NCBI GenBank assembly: GCA_936440205.1
Contig: OW387134.1
Span: 17,648,908-17,712,907, forward strand
From: Lepidonotus clava
Taxonomy: Eukaryota > Annelida > Polychaeta > Phyllodocida > Polynoidae
DNA length: 64,000 nucleotides
Reading direction: 5' to 3'
The translations under genes and the position numbers were made by a program. Position 1 is the first letter of the stretch. Each line of letters opens with the position of its first letter. Under the pieces are notes generated by a model that worked only from the letters and a program-made list of their open reading frames with translations, did no database searches and was not told the origin of the DNA. This document shows positions 10,866 to 21,600 of the stretch, piece by piece.

Positions 10866-12608
10866 TTACCTAGCATTGGGTTCAACTGGTGTATACACGG
10901 GTGCCCTCGGATTTAACGGAGACAATGTTAATCTCATAGGTATCGTTTGGTCTGAGTCCGTTGGTTCACCTAAAAGTTTTGGCGGAGTAATCTGTAAGTC
11001 TATTGACGAGGCATACCTTTGTTCTGACAGGTTTCCTTGCTCTTTTCTTGTATACTCTCCAGATTTCGTGGTAGTATTCTCTTGTCCTATACCTCCGTCG
11101 TTGGTCGCAGCACTCACACTGTTGACCAGCGCTGCGTGGGGCTTGGTGCTTCTCGCACGCCGGGTGGTCACGGTCTGATTACTTAGTAGTGATATATTAT
11201 GGGTCATCTTGCGCAGGTCCGTACGTAGGTTTTCCAGAATGTACCCCAGTTTATTCTGGCCTTTTCGTGTTCCTTTATCAATTTCAGGGTCCAGTATGTG
11301 CATCCCTATAGCCCAATATTTACTCATTGTAGCTTCCATCAGTGGTTCATTGCCGGTTTCTAACAGCTGCTGTTTCAGTTGATTATTCTGGGTGAATTTC
11401 TTTTCTTGAATTTGGGCCATAATTATTAATTCGATTTTTTTCCATTCCTCAGATGTTTTAATCCTGTTTCCCAGCCTTTTTATTACAAGAGGGTCGTTTT
11501 GCTGTAATATTTCTTTAGCTATTAACTCCTCATTATGGTGCTTTGCCCTCACGTGTTGGAAGGCTTGTTCAGCCGAGGTATAGTTAGTGCCTTTGTACTT
11601 GAAGTCCACACTGTAGAAGCTGGATAGAAATGAGTATTTTGACTGAAATACTATTCCTCTTTTGGTCTTCATTGTGTACGCCTTTGCTAAGGTGAGGTGT
11701 TGTGGCATTTGATCAATAGTGTCTCTTGTGTATCTAACATCATCGACTATTATGTATTTGCCTACCAAAATACATTTGTGCCCATGGCTCTTTGCAAGTT
11801 TAGCCATTACGCGCAAGTCTGCCCTACCTGACTTTTCCTGATCAGTGAAGTCCTCGTTTAGCCATAGCTTTTGACAGTTTGGGTTTTCCTTAATCAGTTG
11901 TTTGCGCCTCAGTACTTCGTTCCTAGTTTCAAGATCGAAGAACTTAACTAATATTGGTCTTTGTTGGTTTCCTTGACTGTATGCACCTACTCTCACTACT
12001 GATTCAAAATCCCGATGGGATAATGGTAATCTTGTATTTGAGAAAATCTGCAAACATATTTCTTTAAGATTTTCTTGACGTTTTTCTGGTACTCCGAAAA
12101 TCATTATATTCCTTTTCCTACTTTCTCTGTCTAGATCTTCGAACTTGGCCTGACAGTTACATTTGGATTGGATGGGTGGCTGTTGTAACTGAGCATTGAT
12201 TTTTCTGATCGATTCTTTATACTCCTTCCCGTCCATTTCCAATTGCTTAATATTATCTTTCATTTCTCTAGTTTCTGCACTGTCAAAGACGTTAGTTTGT
12301 TCCAAGTCATCTACTCGTTTGTCTAGATCTTTAATTCTTGCTTTGGAGATGTTCAGGTCGACAAACAGTTGGCCCATATTTGCCATATCTACTTTGACCA
12401 TATTCATGTTTTCTGCAATTAGATTTACCGTGCTTGTTAGAAGGTTCATTTGATCTATGATCTTATCTAGCTTACTTGCTCCTTCTACTTCTTGATTTTC
12501 TTTAGTAGCTATAGGTGGTATCAGGTTTATGTCATGCAGTAGATCAAATTGTACACTACTTATCTTAGTGCCAGGTTCTTGCTCGGTCCGGTTTTGACTG
12601 GTCGCCAT
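10866..12608 (-). CDS. LINE ORF1: coiled coil + RRM-like + NADAR domain
   Basis: This 580-residue ORF starts at ATG 12608. Residues about 45-142 are heptad-rich (coiled coil, as used by ORF1 proteins to trimerise). Residues about 163-300 look like the RRM/C-terminal region of LINE ORF1p (SRKRNIMIFGVPEK, VVRVGAY, RPILVKFFD, LWLNEDFTDQEK). Residues about 318-465 are a NADAR (YbiA-like) domain: YSFLSSFYSVDFKYKG, YTSAEQAFQHVRAK, IKRLGNRI, EEWKKIELIIM, EKKFTQNNQLKQQLLETG, LMEAT, YWAIG, GQNKLGYILENLR. NADAR proteins act on ADP-ribose-type N-glycosidic bonds, and some remove ADP-ribose from guanine. The usual Asp of the D-x-x-W motif aligns with Ser here. The last 110 residues are polar and unrecognised. 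The first two modules bind RNA and package the element; the role of NADAR is unknown. Confidence 0.9.
   Translation of the reverse strand: MATSQNRTEQEPGTKISSVQFDLLHDINLIPPIATKENQEVEGASKLDKIIDQMNLLTSTVNLIAENMNMVKVDMANMGQLFVDLNISKARIKDLDKRVDDLEQTNVFDSAETREMKDNIKQLEMDGKEYKESIRKINAQLQQPPIQSKCNCQAKFEDLDRESRKRNIMIFGVPEKRQENLKEICLQIFSNTRLPLSHRDFESVVRVGAYSQGNQQRPILVKFFDLETRNEVLRRKQLIKENPNCQKLWLNEDFTDQEKSGRADLRVMAKLAKSHGHKCILVGKYIIVDDVRYTRDTIDQMPQHLTLAKAYTMKTKRGIVFQSKYSFLSSFYSVDFKYKGTNYTSAEQAFQHVRAKHHNEELIAKEILQQNDPLVIKRLGNRIKTSEEWKKIELIIMAQIQEKKFTQNNQLKQQLLETGNEPLMEATMSKYWAIGMHILDPEIDKGTRKGQNKLGYILENLRTDLRKMTHNISLLSNQTVTTRRARSTKPHAALVNSVSAATNDGGIGQENTTTKSGEYTRKEQGNLSEQRYASSIDLQITPPKLLGEPTDSDQTIPMRLTLSPLNPRAPVYTPVEPNAR
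11214..11657 (-). other. NADAR domain within LINE ORF1
   Basis: This is the coding span of residues about 318-465 of ORF1. The conserved SxEQAFQ glutamate and glutamine, the W-x-x-(I/K)-x-x-x-M helix, KF-x-QN, LL-x-TG, L-x-EA, W-x-x-G and GxNxLG are all present in family order and spacing. The domain is therefore complete in length, not a fragment. Confidence 0.88.
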
Positions 12609-12660
12609 ACTGTATCTTGCCGAATTTGGATGTTATGCTTGCCTCCTCTCGTAATATCCG

Positions 12661-15600
12661 TGAGTATGCACGCTTAACTCGTATGCACAGCTTTTCCAGT
12701 AATTCCCAGCGTATCCAGCAACTGTCTATTGCCTATATTTGATAGCTTTGGTTATCCAGCCGAGCTGTAACTATGCTATTTTCCAGGTATAATACCACAC
12801 TGCTACTACGCACGTCTTACTCCCATGACGCCATTGGTCTTATCTGTAAGACCATAGATATTTTACTAGAATTGTTTCTATATACATTTAATATTTTCTA
12901 GTGTTTTTTTTTCAATTCATTTATTATAGATCAATAGATAATAATTAATTGTATATCTTATATATTTTTTGTCCACAAAATCAGTCAAAATTAGCCTGCA
13001 TGTGTTTATAGTAGGCCTACTATAATTCAGCTATCCGTGGTAGGGAGAATTGCAAATCTATATTTTATTGGAAATTACTTCTACTGCAGTGAAATTTCCA
13101 ACCAATGAAATAAGTTAATAAATTTGATTATGTTTCTGATTATTCATTATTTTTATTTGCCGTATAAGCTACGTATTTCATGTGGTGATTTCTAATCTTG
13201 TTCTTTCTTACAGACGTTATATTTACATGTTTATGCCTTATTATTGTCGTTCCCCTTTTTCCATTTTTTCATCAGTTTAATGCTATATGTGTCGTTTCAT
13301 CTGTCATTATTGGCCACTGCGTGCATCTGTGCAATTGTAACAACTTTCACGTTTCACATACGTTAACCGTACGTGGAAGCCATCTTATTAAGTACATCAA
13401 TGTGTCCGGCAATTAAAGATTTGAATTTTGAATAATTTTGCTTGCTTATATCGAACAGAACTATGTAGATAGCCCCATGGTGAACAGATTTCCTCCCCTG
13501 ATATTGACTTATGCGTGTATATAATTATCATATTTTATTTCAATATGAATAAATGCAAATGAGCATTTTGATATTTCTTAAATAGTTTGAAGTCTTTATC
13601 AATAATGAATAATTTTAACGAAACTGATTATGAAACGTTTAGACAGTATACAAAGAATGAATTATTTTTCATTTACAATGCAGTGTTAAGATATGGATGA
13701 CAGAGAGGTTTCGTGGTGTTCATTATTGCGTTTTTAGTCGTGGTTTTTTATGTCTGCATAGTACCAGCAATAATCATAATTATATAAATTTTGGACGCCT
13801 TCTCCACTCCAAATAGAAATGTGTTATATTGATACAGGAAAGCAGGTATTTTTCTGATCATTTCCTACCATTCAGCCATCCTTTTATGTGTATGTACGGT
13901 CCCCATGTAATAATGTAAAAATAAGAAGTGGCCTCCTCCATACTAATGGATCCTCTCCCCATAGAAACCACCGCCGGCTTTGAAAAGGGACAACCTCGAG
14001 CTCTACAAATAACTTAGCGTTTCCAAAGACCTTCAATAAATTGGCACGTTAAAAAAGGACCATGTTGTGAAAAAATATGTGCACATCAAGGAAGACTTAG
14101 TGATGGAGCTAGATAAAACTGGTCTGGCCGTAAAGACTCAAAGCGCAAAAAAGTGCGAGTTCACGAAGGTAGGGAAATGTTAGAAAGCCCTTTAAACGTG
14201 GTTATAAAACATAGACACTTGGATTTAGCTTTTTGGTCTACGTTTTAACAAGACTTCCACTGGTAGTATCGAATATCGACATTTTTTTCCTCCCGATACA
14301 ATATCTCAAGGCCCCTAAAGGTTCGTCTTTACTGGGGCACCATTGTACGAGGGCCGATGTAAATGATAATAATACTCCTATGGGGTATTTTTCCGACAGC
14401 GGATGTTCGACAAATTAATAGCCAGAGTCGATAGTTCGTGCTGAGGTGAACCTGTCGAATGTGGCACGTTTTGTGATAACAATTCAATATGCACAATGGC
14501 GCTTAGGGACGAATCATATATCCGCCCATCCATTACGTATAGAATAAGAGGTTTGGAACCTAATGAGTAGTTAGTATATGTATATCTGCTTTGATGTATG
14601 TTATGACTCCTGTTCTACGATTCTTGAAGAGCATTATTGTTTCATGAACATAACTTCTTGAAGTTCTTCAAAGGGCCATGCCGTGAAAAGAATGAAGTAC
14701 GTACATGCCTCCGGTAAAAATCAAGGACGCCCGTCTACCGTTTGTGTACATATTTTATGTTTGTGGACGTCATTCCAATTAGCTATATATAGACACGTGT
14801 CACTAATGTGCCATATGTTTTACTACAAATAGGTCTATAATTCTTGTGCTATTTAATGTCCTGTCTTATTTATAGTAATGTGTGATAATTACGACCTCTT
14901 TGGTACGACCCTATTCATACCTCCTGGAAATATTTAGTTGGATTGTGGGTTGAGGCGATTGTGAATGGTCAAAGAATCGCGTTGGTCGCAAAGAACTTGA
15001 ATTGTAAAATTTGCCTGCTTATCCCGTGCCACGGTCACATGTATACGCGCGGTTTTGCGATTCACAATCATATGCATGGTTGTCGAGGGAAATCACCCCT
15101 CACCAAACCAACGTTAACGTGTCACAGGCAATGACATGAACACCGACCCGACCCGACCAATTCGTCGGGTCATAAATAATGGGATGCAAAACGAAATTGT
15201 GGAGTCTGTGGGGCTAGTTACTGCTTTGATAATGATTATTTTCCAGTATCTATTCACACGGAAATTTGTTTTATGTTAAGATACAGCTTAAATTTAGCTT
15301 TTAGATGGTATATCAAATGTTGGTATGTGGTCATTATTTCTACGAATATGCATAATGCAAAATCAAATAGCAAGAAACACACATTTCCCTATTGCAAAGT
15401 AGACGATCATTCTATATAACTTTCTACCTTATCATTCTTTATAGCTATAGTCTCTGAATGAAATGAACCAGGCTATTGTGAAAAATCTGTCGTTATATAT
15501 GTGGAACCCCAAGGGTTTCATTACTTTACCGACGATCTAGTTGCTTTTGAGCCCCGACAGTCGAGTTGGTATATGTTTTCCGGCCTACTTTATCACGTAA

Positions 15601-16172
15601 CAGTTAAGGGCCTGGGAAAGCGTCATTTCTATAAACTACAGCGATGTACGTCATCCATTCAAAAACAAAATCAATTAAGACCTATCAATATAATCATGGG
15701 CCCTATATATAACTTGTTTTGGGCCATTTCTTTCATACCCCCAGCGAAATTATCATTTTCTTTTACATGCGGTGACGGTTAACTGGTATTTCTGCTAAGA
15801 ATTTTGGCACGGACGCCAAGTTTGCATCCCAAATTTACTAAATGCATTTCTTTTCGTCATATCTATCAGAATTTATATATCCTTTTCCATGTCTATGCAC
15901 TAAATCAAGAGATTTTGCGTCAAATCATGACTCGTGAGATTTTAATGTTACACAGAATATGAGTTGAATATTTCACGATATATAGTTGAAATACTATCAA
16001 AACCGTATTTTCAAATCAAACGGTTTGATGAGCCTTTATTTAGTGCAAGCAAAAATAATCTTAAGAATCGCACACGGATAGTGCGAAAGCATTTGCAGCA
16101 AATAGACTATGTCACTGCAGACGACAGTACGTTTTAGCGGAAAGGTCAATCTACATGCCACAACATGCATAT
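12661..16172. other. Intergenic DNA between the LINE and the LTR element
   Basis: AT-rich and non-coding by my reading. It contains the right member of the 22-bp inverted pair (13030-13051) and a 16-bp palindrome ATAGTAGGCCTACTAT near 13008. The open frames of 60-93 codons here show no conserved motif or plausible splice context. Confidence 0.5.
13030..13051 (-). repeat. Right member of the 22-bp inverted pair flanking the LINE
   Basis: The segment begins GCTATCCG and ends GGGAGAATT. It matches the reverse complement of 5463-5484 at 21 of 22 bases. The simplest reading is that a small inverted-repeat element was split by the later LINE insertion. Alternatively these are two independent copies of one repeat family. 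Confidence 0.55.
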
Positions 16173-16780
16173 TGAACTATTGTTAATGTTAGATTTAAGA
16201 CTGCGTAAGATTCGTGTATATCCAAGTCTTCGTAAGTTGCTTTCCAGAATGTCTGAGTAATTCAGACCGCGTTTAAAGTTTGTCCATTCACTTCCCAATA
16301 GTTCAAAAGAAATGAACGATGAGGGAGCTTCTTAATATGAAAGGGTTTTTATTCAATAAACATCTCATCCCGAGTCAAAGCCACCATGTATAAGTCTTCA
16401 TCAGTCCACCTCCCATCTCCTATCAGCAATCAACCACATTTAGAACACGAGTTGCTCCAATGCCTTCTAGACCATTCTAGCATTCAGCTCTAACACAATC
16501 CTATGTCCGAGGTAGTGGATATTCGTAAACTCCAGTCTGTTACATGGAGTCGATGTACTTACTCCAGGTATAACTCCTTGGTTAAACATGTTTCTTCTAA
16601 CCAACTAACTCACTAACTGCTCGCTCCCTACCTTGCAGCGCCTTTTATACTGGTTAACAGGTGGCGCTAGGAGCGTAAGATATTTCTCCTAGAGGTAGAC
16701 TAGAAGTAGACTTGCTAAGCCTGATCTTTGTTGGATTATATATTATGACAATGTATTAAAAGTACTAAGCCATTAGTACA
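16173..16780 (-). repeat. 3' LTR
   Basis: 608 bp, TG...CA ends. On the coding strand it has a TATAAAA box (16643-16649) and, about 290 bp further on, AATAAA (16348-16353). This order supports a minus-strand element. It appears identical to the partner LTR. Confidence 0.97.
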
Positions 16781-18016
16781 TTCGACGGCGGTCAGGTGTT
16801 TGAGTTTAAGGAGGTGGACGACATAGCTCAAACCAAATGAATATAATGAACTCCCAATTTTGATGATTGGATATATTTGTTAACCCATGGTGGGGTGGCC
16901 TTGACTCTCGTGGTACATTCAACACAGTATCAATAGATTTGTAGATCCGGTTTCAACACAAATTCACAGTGAAATTATTCATTGAGTTGATTTCCACATT
17001 TTGAAGCTCAAGGTTAGCAGAACTCGTTCATAAAATGACAAGGTAAGTGTTAAAATTGATAACATGATTATTTGGATAACAACGTAGATGATGACATAAT
17101 CATGGTTACAAAATGACAAAGTCAACTTTAGAGGATGAAGTATTCGTCATCTTTAGGTATTCACTTAGTACGTGCCTTGTACATTAAAGTCAGTTCTCAG
17201 CATCGTTAGCTGATTTTAAGATTCAAAGATTGCGACACCCGTGCATAAGGTGACAAATTCAGTTTTGACTTAGTACGCGCATGTACAGTTTCTGATATTT
17301 ATGATTTGTAACACAAGTCAACAGAACTCAACATATATACAGTGTAGGGTTGTCTTAAACTTCTAAGAGTAACAAGTGTACATCAAATCCAATTTCAGAA
17401 CAAATTAACACAACATAAGTCAATTCAGAGAATTCGGACATTTTGAACGAACGACTTTCATGATACAATGCGTGTTGAATTTCAATCAAATTTCAACCAG
17501 AACAACATTATTTACAATAAATACAAGGTCTCTGTATCAGGTTTAGTAATACCGAGCAGTTGGAACCAGAAAATACCACCATTCCCGTCACGCGTCCGCC
17601 AGCTATACTTAGTACACGTGTACTTAGCGGGACGCTTGACTGGAGTTCCCCCCCAAGGTTTGACCTCGATTTGGATCCTTCGGGCGCGAAGCGCCCGGAT
17701 GGCAAATTTCTGCTTCGATCAAACTTTCAAGTTTGATTGTTCGACCTGATATTTTGGGCCGATATGAATTAATTCTGGCGCTTGATTATGTTGGTTGGGG
17801 ACCTAAACTTTAGTTTAGCACAGATTTTATAAGAAATTATACGATGCTTTGATCATGCTAGCCGATTTCAGAATTTGGATCTTTTGGATCAAAAAGGGGT
17901 TTTCCAAATTAGCCTCGTTTTGACGTCATTTTAATCAGTGCCGGCGGTATTTTTACAGAGTTAAGACGTGTTTTTTATATCTTCGTTCACTTTACTCTAT
18001 TCTCCACAAGTTCACC
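16781..18016. other. LTR element 3' region, left part
   Basis: No coding signal is evident on the minus strand. Immediately beside the LTR is TCGACGGCGGTCAG (16782-16795), repeated exactly at 21686-21699. The right end is the presumed upstream region of the plus-strand ORF. Confidence 0.6.
17921..17928 (+). promoter_or_regulatory. CRE-like TGACGTCA upstream of the antisense ORF
   Basis: A perfect 8-bp CRE/ATF palindrome lies 89 bp before the ATG of the antisense ORF. The ATG itself sits in a strong initiation context (TTCACCATGG). This suggests, but does not prove, an independent promoter on the + strand. Confidence 0.35.
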
Positions 18017-18661
18017 ATGGTCCGAGTGGCTATTTTTTCTTCAAACCGGGAGGCCGGACTCCAGGATTATCCTGATCTAATCCGGAGCAGCACCGACCAT
18101 TATTTTGTAACTTTTCCGAGCGAGGACGCAACGACAGCGGAGTTGGCGGGGCACGCCTTCGCCCATCACATGCTCTACCCGGAAGACGTGCTAATAGTTA
18201 TGACTAACCTCCTCGACATTTTGACTTGGGACAGAGAATTGGAGCTTTACCTGCCACTATTCATTAACCCGGATGGAGTAGTGAACTTTTATGCGGAACT
18301 ATTTAACCAGGCGTTCCTGAACCTGCGAGCCCATCCCATCCCAGCCACCCTGATCTTGGCCACTCCCTCCGGTTTTGATGCCCGGAGTTGGGAGTTGACT
18401 GACAGTGATAGCTCGTTACAAAAGTGGCTGAACCGGATCATCCCGCGAGTCAGCAGAGAGGTCAGAAGAGCCAACGAGTGGTATGCGGTTCCGACGGTTG
18501 ACACTGGTCACGCACTCCACCGGCCCAAGGTAGTCGCGGACGGGGTAATGACGGTCAACGATTTCCGCGAGCTGACAGATGGCTACATGCCGTCAACCCG
18601 GTTGCTTCGTCGTTGGGCCCGGGCTTTAGGCCGAGTCTTTGTCAGACTGCCCCTTCAGTAG
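18017..18661 (+). CDS. Antisense SGNH-like ORF of the LTR element
   Basis: This 214-residue ORF lies opposite to gag-pol-env, between env and the 3' LTR. The block order resembles SGNH hydrolases: MVRVAIFSSNREAG at the start, HYFVTFPSEDATTAEL, YPEDVLIVMTNLLDILTW (the GxND-like strand), a helical stretch, PIPATLILATPSGFD, LQKWLNRIIPRVSREVR, and VVADGVMTVNDF (the D-x-x-H-like block) before a C-terminal helix. Several stretches line up with the middle ORF of the LINE (EHLVFIAGGICDFT, GTKFILCPLVG, LHKDGIHIS). Its codon use and G+C content look coding. Antisense ORFs near the 3' LTR are known from a few gypsy lineages; their function is unknown. Confidence 0.7.
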   Translation: MVRVAIFSSNREAGLQDYPDLIRSSTDHYFVTFPSEDATTAELAGHAFAHHMLYPEDVLIVMTNLLDILTWDRELELYLPLFINPDGVVNFYAELFNQAFLNLRAHPIPATLILATPSGFDARSWELTDSDSSLQKWLNRIIPRVSREVRRANEWYAVPTVDTGHALHRPKVVADGVMTVNDFRELTDGYMPSTRLLRRWARALGRVFVRLPLQ

Positions 18662-21600
18662 TAGGCCGCCGGCACTCTTTTGTATATATTAATTTCTTAT
18701 TGATTTTCAACAAGTGATTTTATGATCCAATTCCCGGCCTGTGATTGGAACACTTAATTCTGGATCGTTTTCACCGAGTGATTCTGGTGAATTAATTCCC
18801 GATCAGTACCTAGTCCACTTTAAGTTCATATATCCAAGAGGCTTCGGCCAGATCGTTCTTACGGGAGCTCCGGACTGTTAACATGGGAGGACTCAGATGT
18901 TTCACCGCTCTTGCTCGTCGTTGGACACCGCCCTCCTCGTAGAGATGGCCCCTCGCCCAGCCCGCTCCGAGACTTGGTGAGTACAGCCTTCTTCCTATTG
19001 TTCTTTGCATGTTAGGCTGGCTACTAATCGTAGATTTTAAGGAGATTGTTGGCCAAATTCTTCTTGGTGGTTCTCGGCTCGCCCTCACGTGGTTGTATTC
19101 CGGAAGCTGATGTCACTCCCGGAACCAGAAACTGTGTTTCGCTGGTAATTTTAGTAACGGGTAGCGTGGGTGGCCACCTAGTGTTTACTTTTGGTTCCAA
19201 GATGGTGGGCGCGGGCCGAGAGTCAGGATCTTTCGTACTAAACTTATTATCTTTTCCAGGTCCTGCGGTATGTTAGGGTGATGTAAATGAAGCAATGTGA
19301 CACGGTTGGCACTGAAAAGCGTCAGGCTATATAATTTTAGTGGGCGGATTGTTTAGGCTAACATGATCAAGTATTTTACCTCGCGCGTGGTTGGGCGATA
19401 TTAGGGGGTTTTCTGACTAGCGGTTTGTTGACATTACCGATCTAAGTAGGTTTTCTGGAGTGTGGGTAATTCGTATCGTATTGTTATTATTTTTTTTTTT
19501 TTTTTTTTTTTTTTGATACTATTAACTGTTGGGGACTGACACTGCACATGATAATCAGGCATGGGTGGCCAGAGATTCCGGTCTGAGTTGTACAACACAA
19601 GATTTGCTGTAACAGGATTCTTTGTTTAGTCGTTATACGTACAGGGCGTTAGTGTAAATGTCTTCATTGGAAACAATTCACATGGGGTGCCCTAGGTAAC
19701 AAGCGCTTCCCAGGGTGTTCACCCTGGTAAGTTTAAGTGACAGTAGGTGACCAAGTATTTTGGTCCAGACTTCCCAGCATTAGATTGGCTGTGACAGAAT
19801 TCTTTGATGAGTTGTCCCCCTTACAGAGTACTGGAAAGATTGACGTGTCGGCCACGTAAGGCGACACCACAGGTGGAGCCGTCCAACGAGCTGTTGGCGA
19901 CTCCAAGGTAAGTTTGAGATGTAGTGGCGAAGGCCACAGATACCCATCCCATGTTTTAGTCTAACAGCAAGACTTCGTCAGTGTCATTGTGTTAGAATAA
20001 GTGTTAGAGTGAGTATTATTGTCCAGAGTCGTCTCGAAGAGGAAAAAATACTACTGTGAGGAGACCGAGATGAAGTCTCTAAGACACTGAATGAACTCCC
20101 AGATGAAGATTCTGTATGAATATAATGAAAGAAGGAATGGTATCCTCATTAAGAGCTGGAAAGGCACCAACACCACAAAGATTATCAAGCGTCCCAAGCA
20201 GAGATACATGTGTGTGCACCGTGGGAGTTCGTACATTCATAGATCAGGCCTTAGTAGGCGCCGTTCCATTGAACGCAGAAGCCACGCTTATCAGTGCCCG
20301 AGATTGCCAAACATCTCAGACAGTGATATCCTTGTGATGAATGAGTGGGAGCCTATGCTCACAGGTCGGGACTGAGCCGTTACAAGAACATCCACCTACA
20401 AAGGTTTCATGAGTGCCCGAGAGTTGATGCAAAACTGTCCCGCTCAGATTCCCTAACCGACCTCATGGGGAGATAAGAATAATGATAGGAATTGGATCCC
20501 TGGTGATTTACCTTAAGGGGTCACAAGGGTCAATACTCTTGATAACACTCTTTCTGTACAGTGTGTTAGAATAATTACCCAATACACTCCAAAGATTTAT
20601 ACGCAAACAAGTTAACACCCCCTTCAAGGGTGACAACTGTTCTAACATATTTGACTCCATTTTATGAAGCATTCGCTTTAAAACCCCAGTTTTGTTCTTA
20701 TTGAATGATTTTGTTACGACAAAATCCCTTCTTTCCCTGCTAGTTACAGGTGGTAGCTCGGCGTTCACCCCCTACATTCAGCCTGGGGTTTGAAGACCGA
20801 GTTCCACTTTATATTGGGTAGTGGCGCCCTTCTGAATGCAAACGGGTGCGCCACTAACTCCAAACGGTTCACTGAATAGATATTATACCTATGTTAACAG
20901 TGACATTTCACTGTCTACCCTATACTCTACATCACATGGGAAAAACCAACATGGCAAGCGGTTGGGGTAGCGTTTTCATTCCGTGAGGTATAAATGTCAT
21001 TAAAGGACATTAAGTAGTAACTGTACAAAGGAGGCTGAGATTATTCGTTCCTTATTTGTTATCACTAGAGGATCGGGTCTCAGATTCAGGTTCACTTCTG
21101 ATCGGATTCCCGGTCCTCATTAGTTACATGTGGTTTGTCGGTACCCTCCCATTCATAGGACCAGAATGGGCAGCACCGAGTTTCCATTGTTATAATTGGG
21201 AGCAGACTGCATATATATTTTTTTTTAATAATATGCAGCCTACACCCCCTTTAAATTATAGAGATGTGTAAATGCATCTCCTTAGATCACTTACTTCCAG
21301 ACAGCACCTAGTAAGTCGGGCCTTTACCGAAGTACAGTACAAGGTTAAACCCGTTTTCTTGTTCAGGTCTATGCCCGTTTCTCTTGTGGAGAGTCAAGAC
21401 TACTCCTGAAAAGACTCCGCCCCCAGCTTATCCTAACTATGCGCATGCCGGGCAGGGATAGGTAGTGCTAAAGACAGAGTTAGAATTTTTTTATCTCCTT
21501 TCTAATAGATCGGGTAAACTTATCAGCTCTGGGTGTCAACCAAGTTTATTGTAGCTTGTTCATCAGGGAATCAGTAGTCCATGTCCCCCCTCTTCAGCTC

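Larger units (their letters stand above)
5613..12660 (-). mobile_element. Non-LTR retrotransposon (CR1/L2/Jockey group) with three ORFs
   Basis: The element reads right to left: ORF1 (12608-10866), a second ORF (10793-10131) and ORF2 (9536-6618), all open over their full length. A T16 run at 5613-5628 on the + strand would be its poly(A) tail, giving a 3' UTR of about 1 kb, but no target duplication was recognised, so both ends are approximate. The 3' part (5750-6340) is very pyrimidine-rich on the + strand and includes an A19 run at 6327-6345. The AP endonuclease and reverse transcriptase motifs are complete, so the copy looks recent and possibly mobile. Clade assignment within the CR1/L2/Jockey assemblage needs an RT tree. 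Confidence 0.85.

Noticed and set aside
16781-16800. Polypurine tract beside the 3' LTR
   Set aside because: On the coding strand the bases touching the LTR are mixed, not purine-rich; the better purine tract lies near 21650-21686, so no conventional tract is called here.
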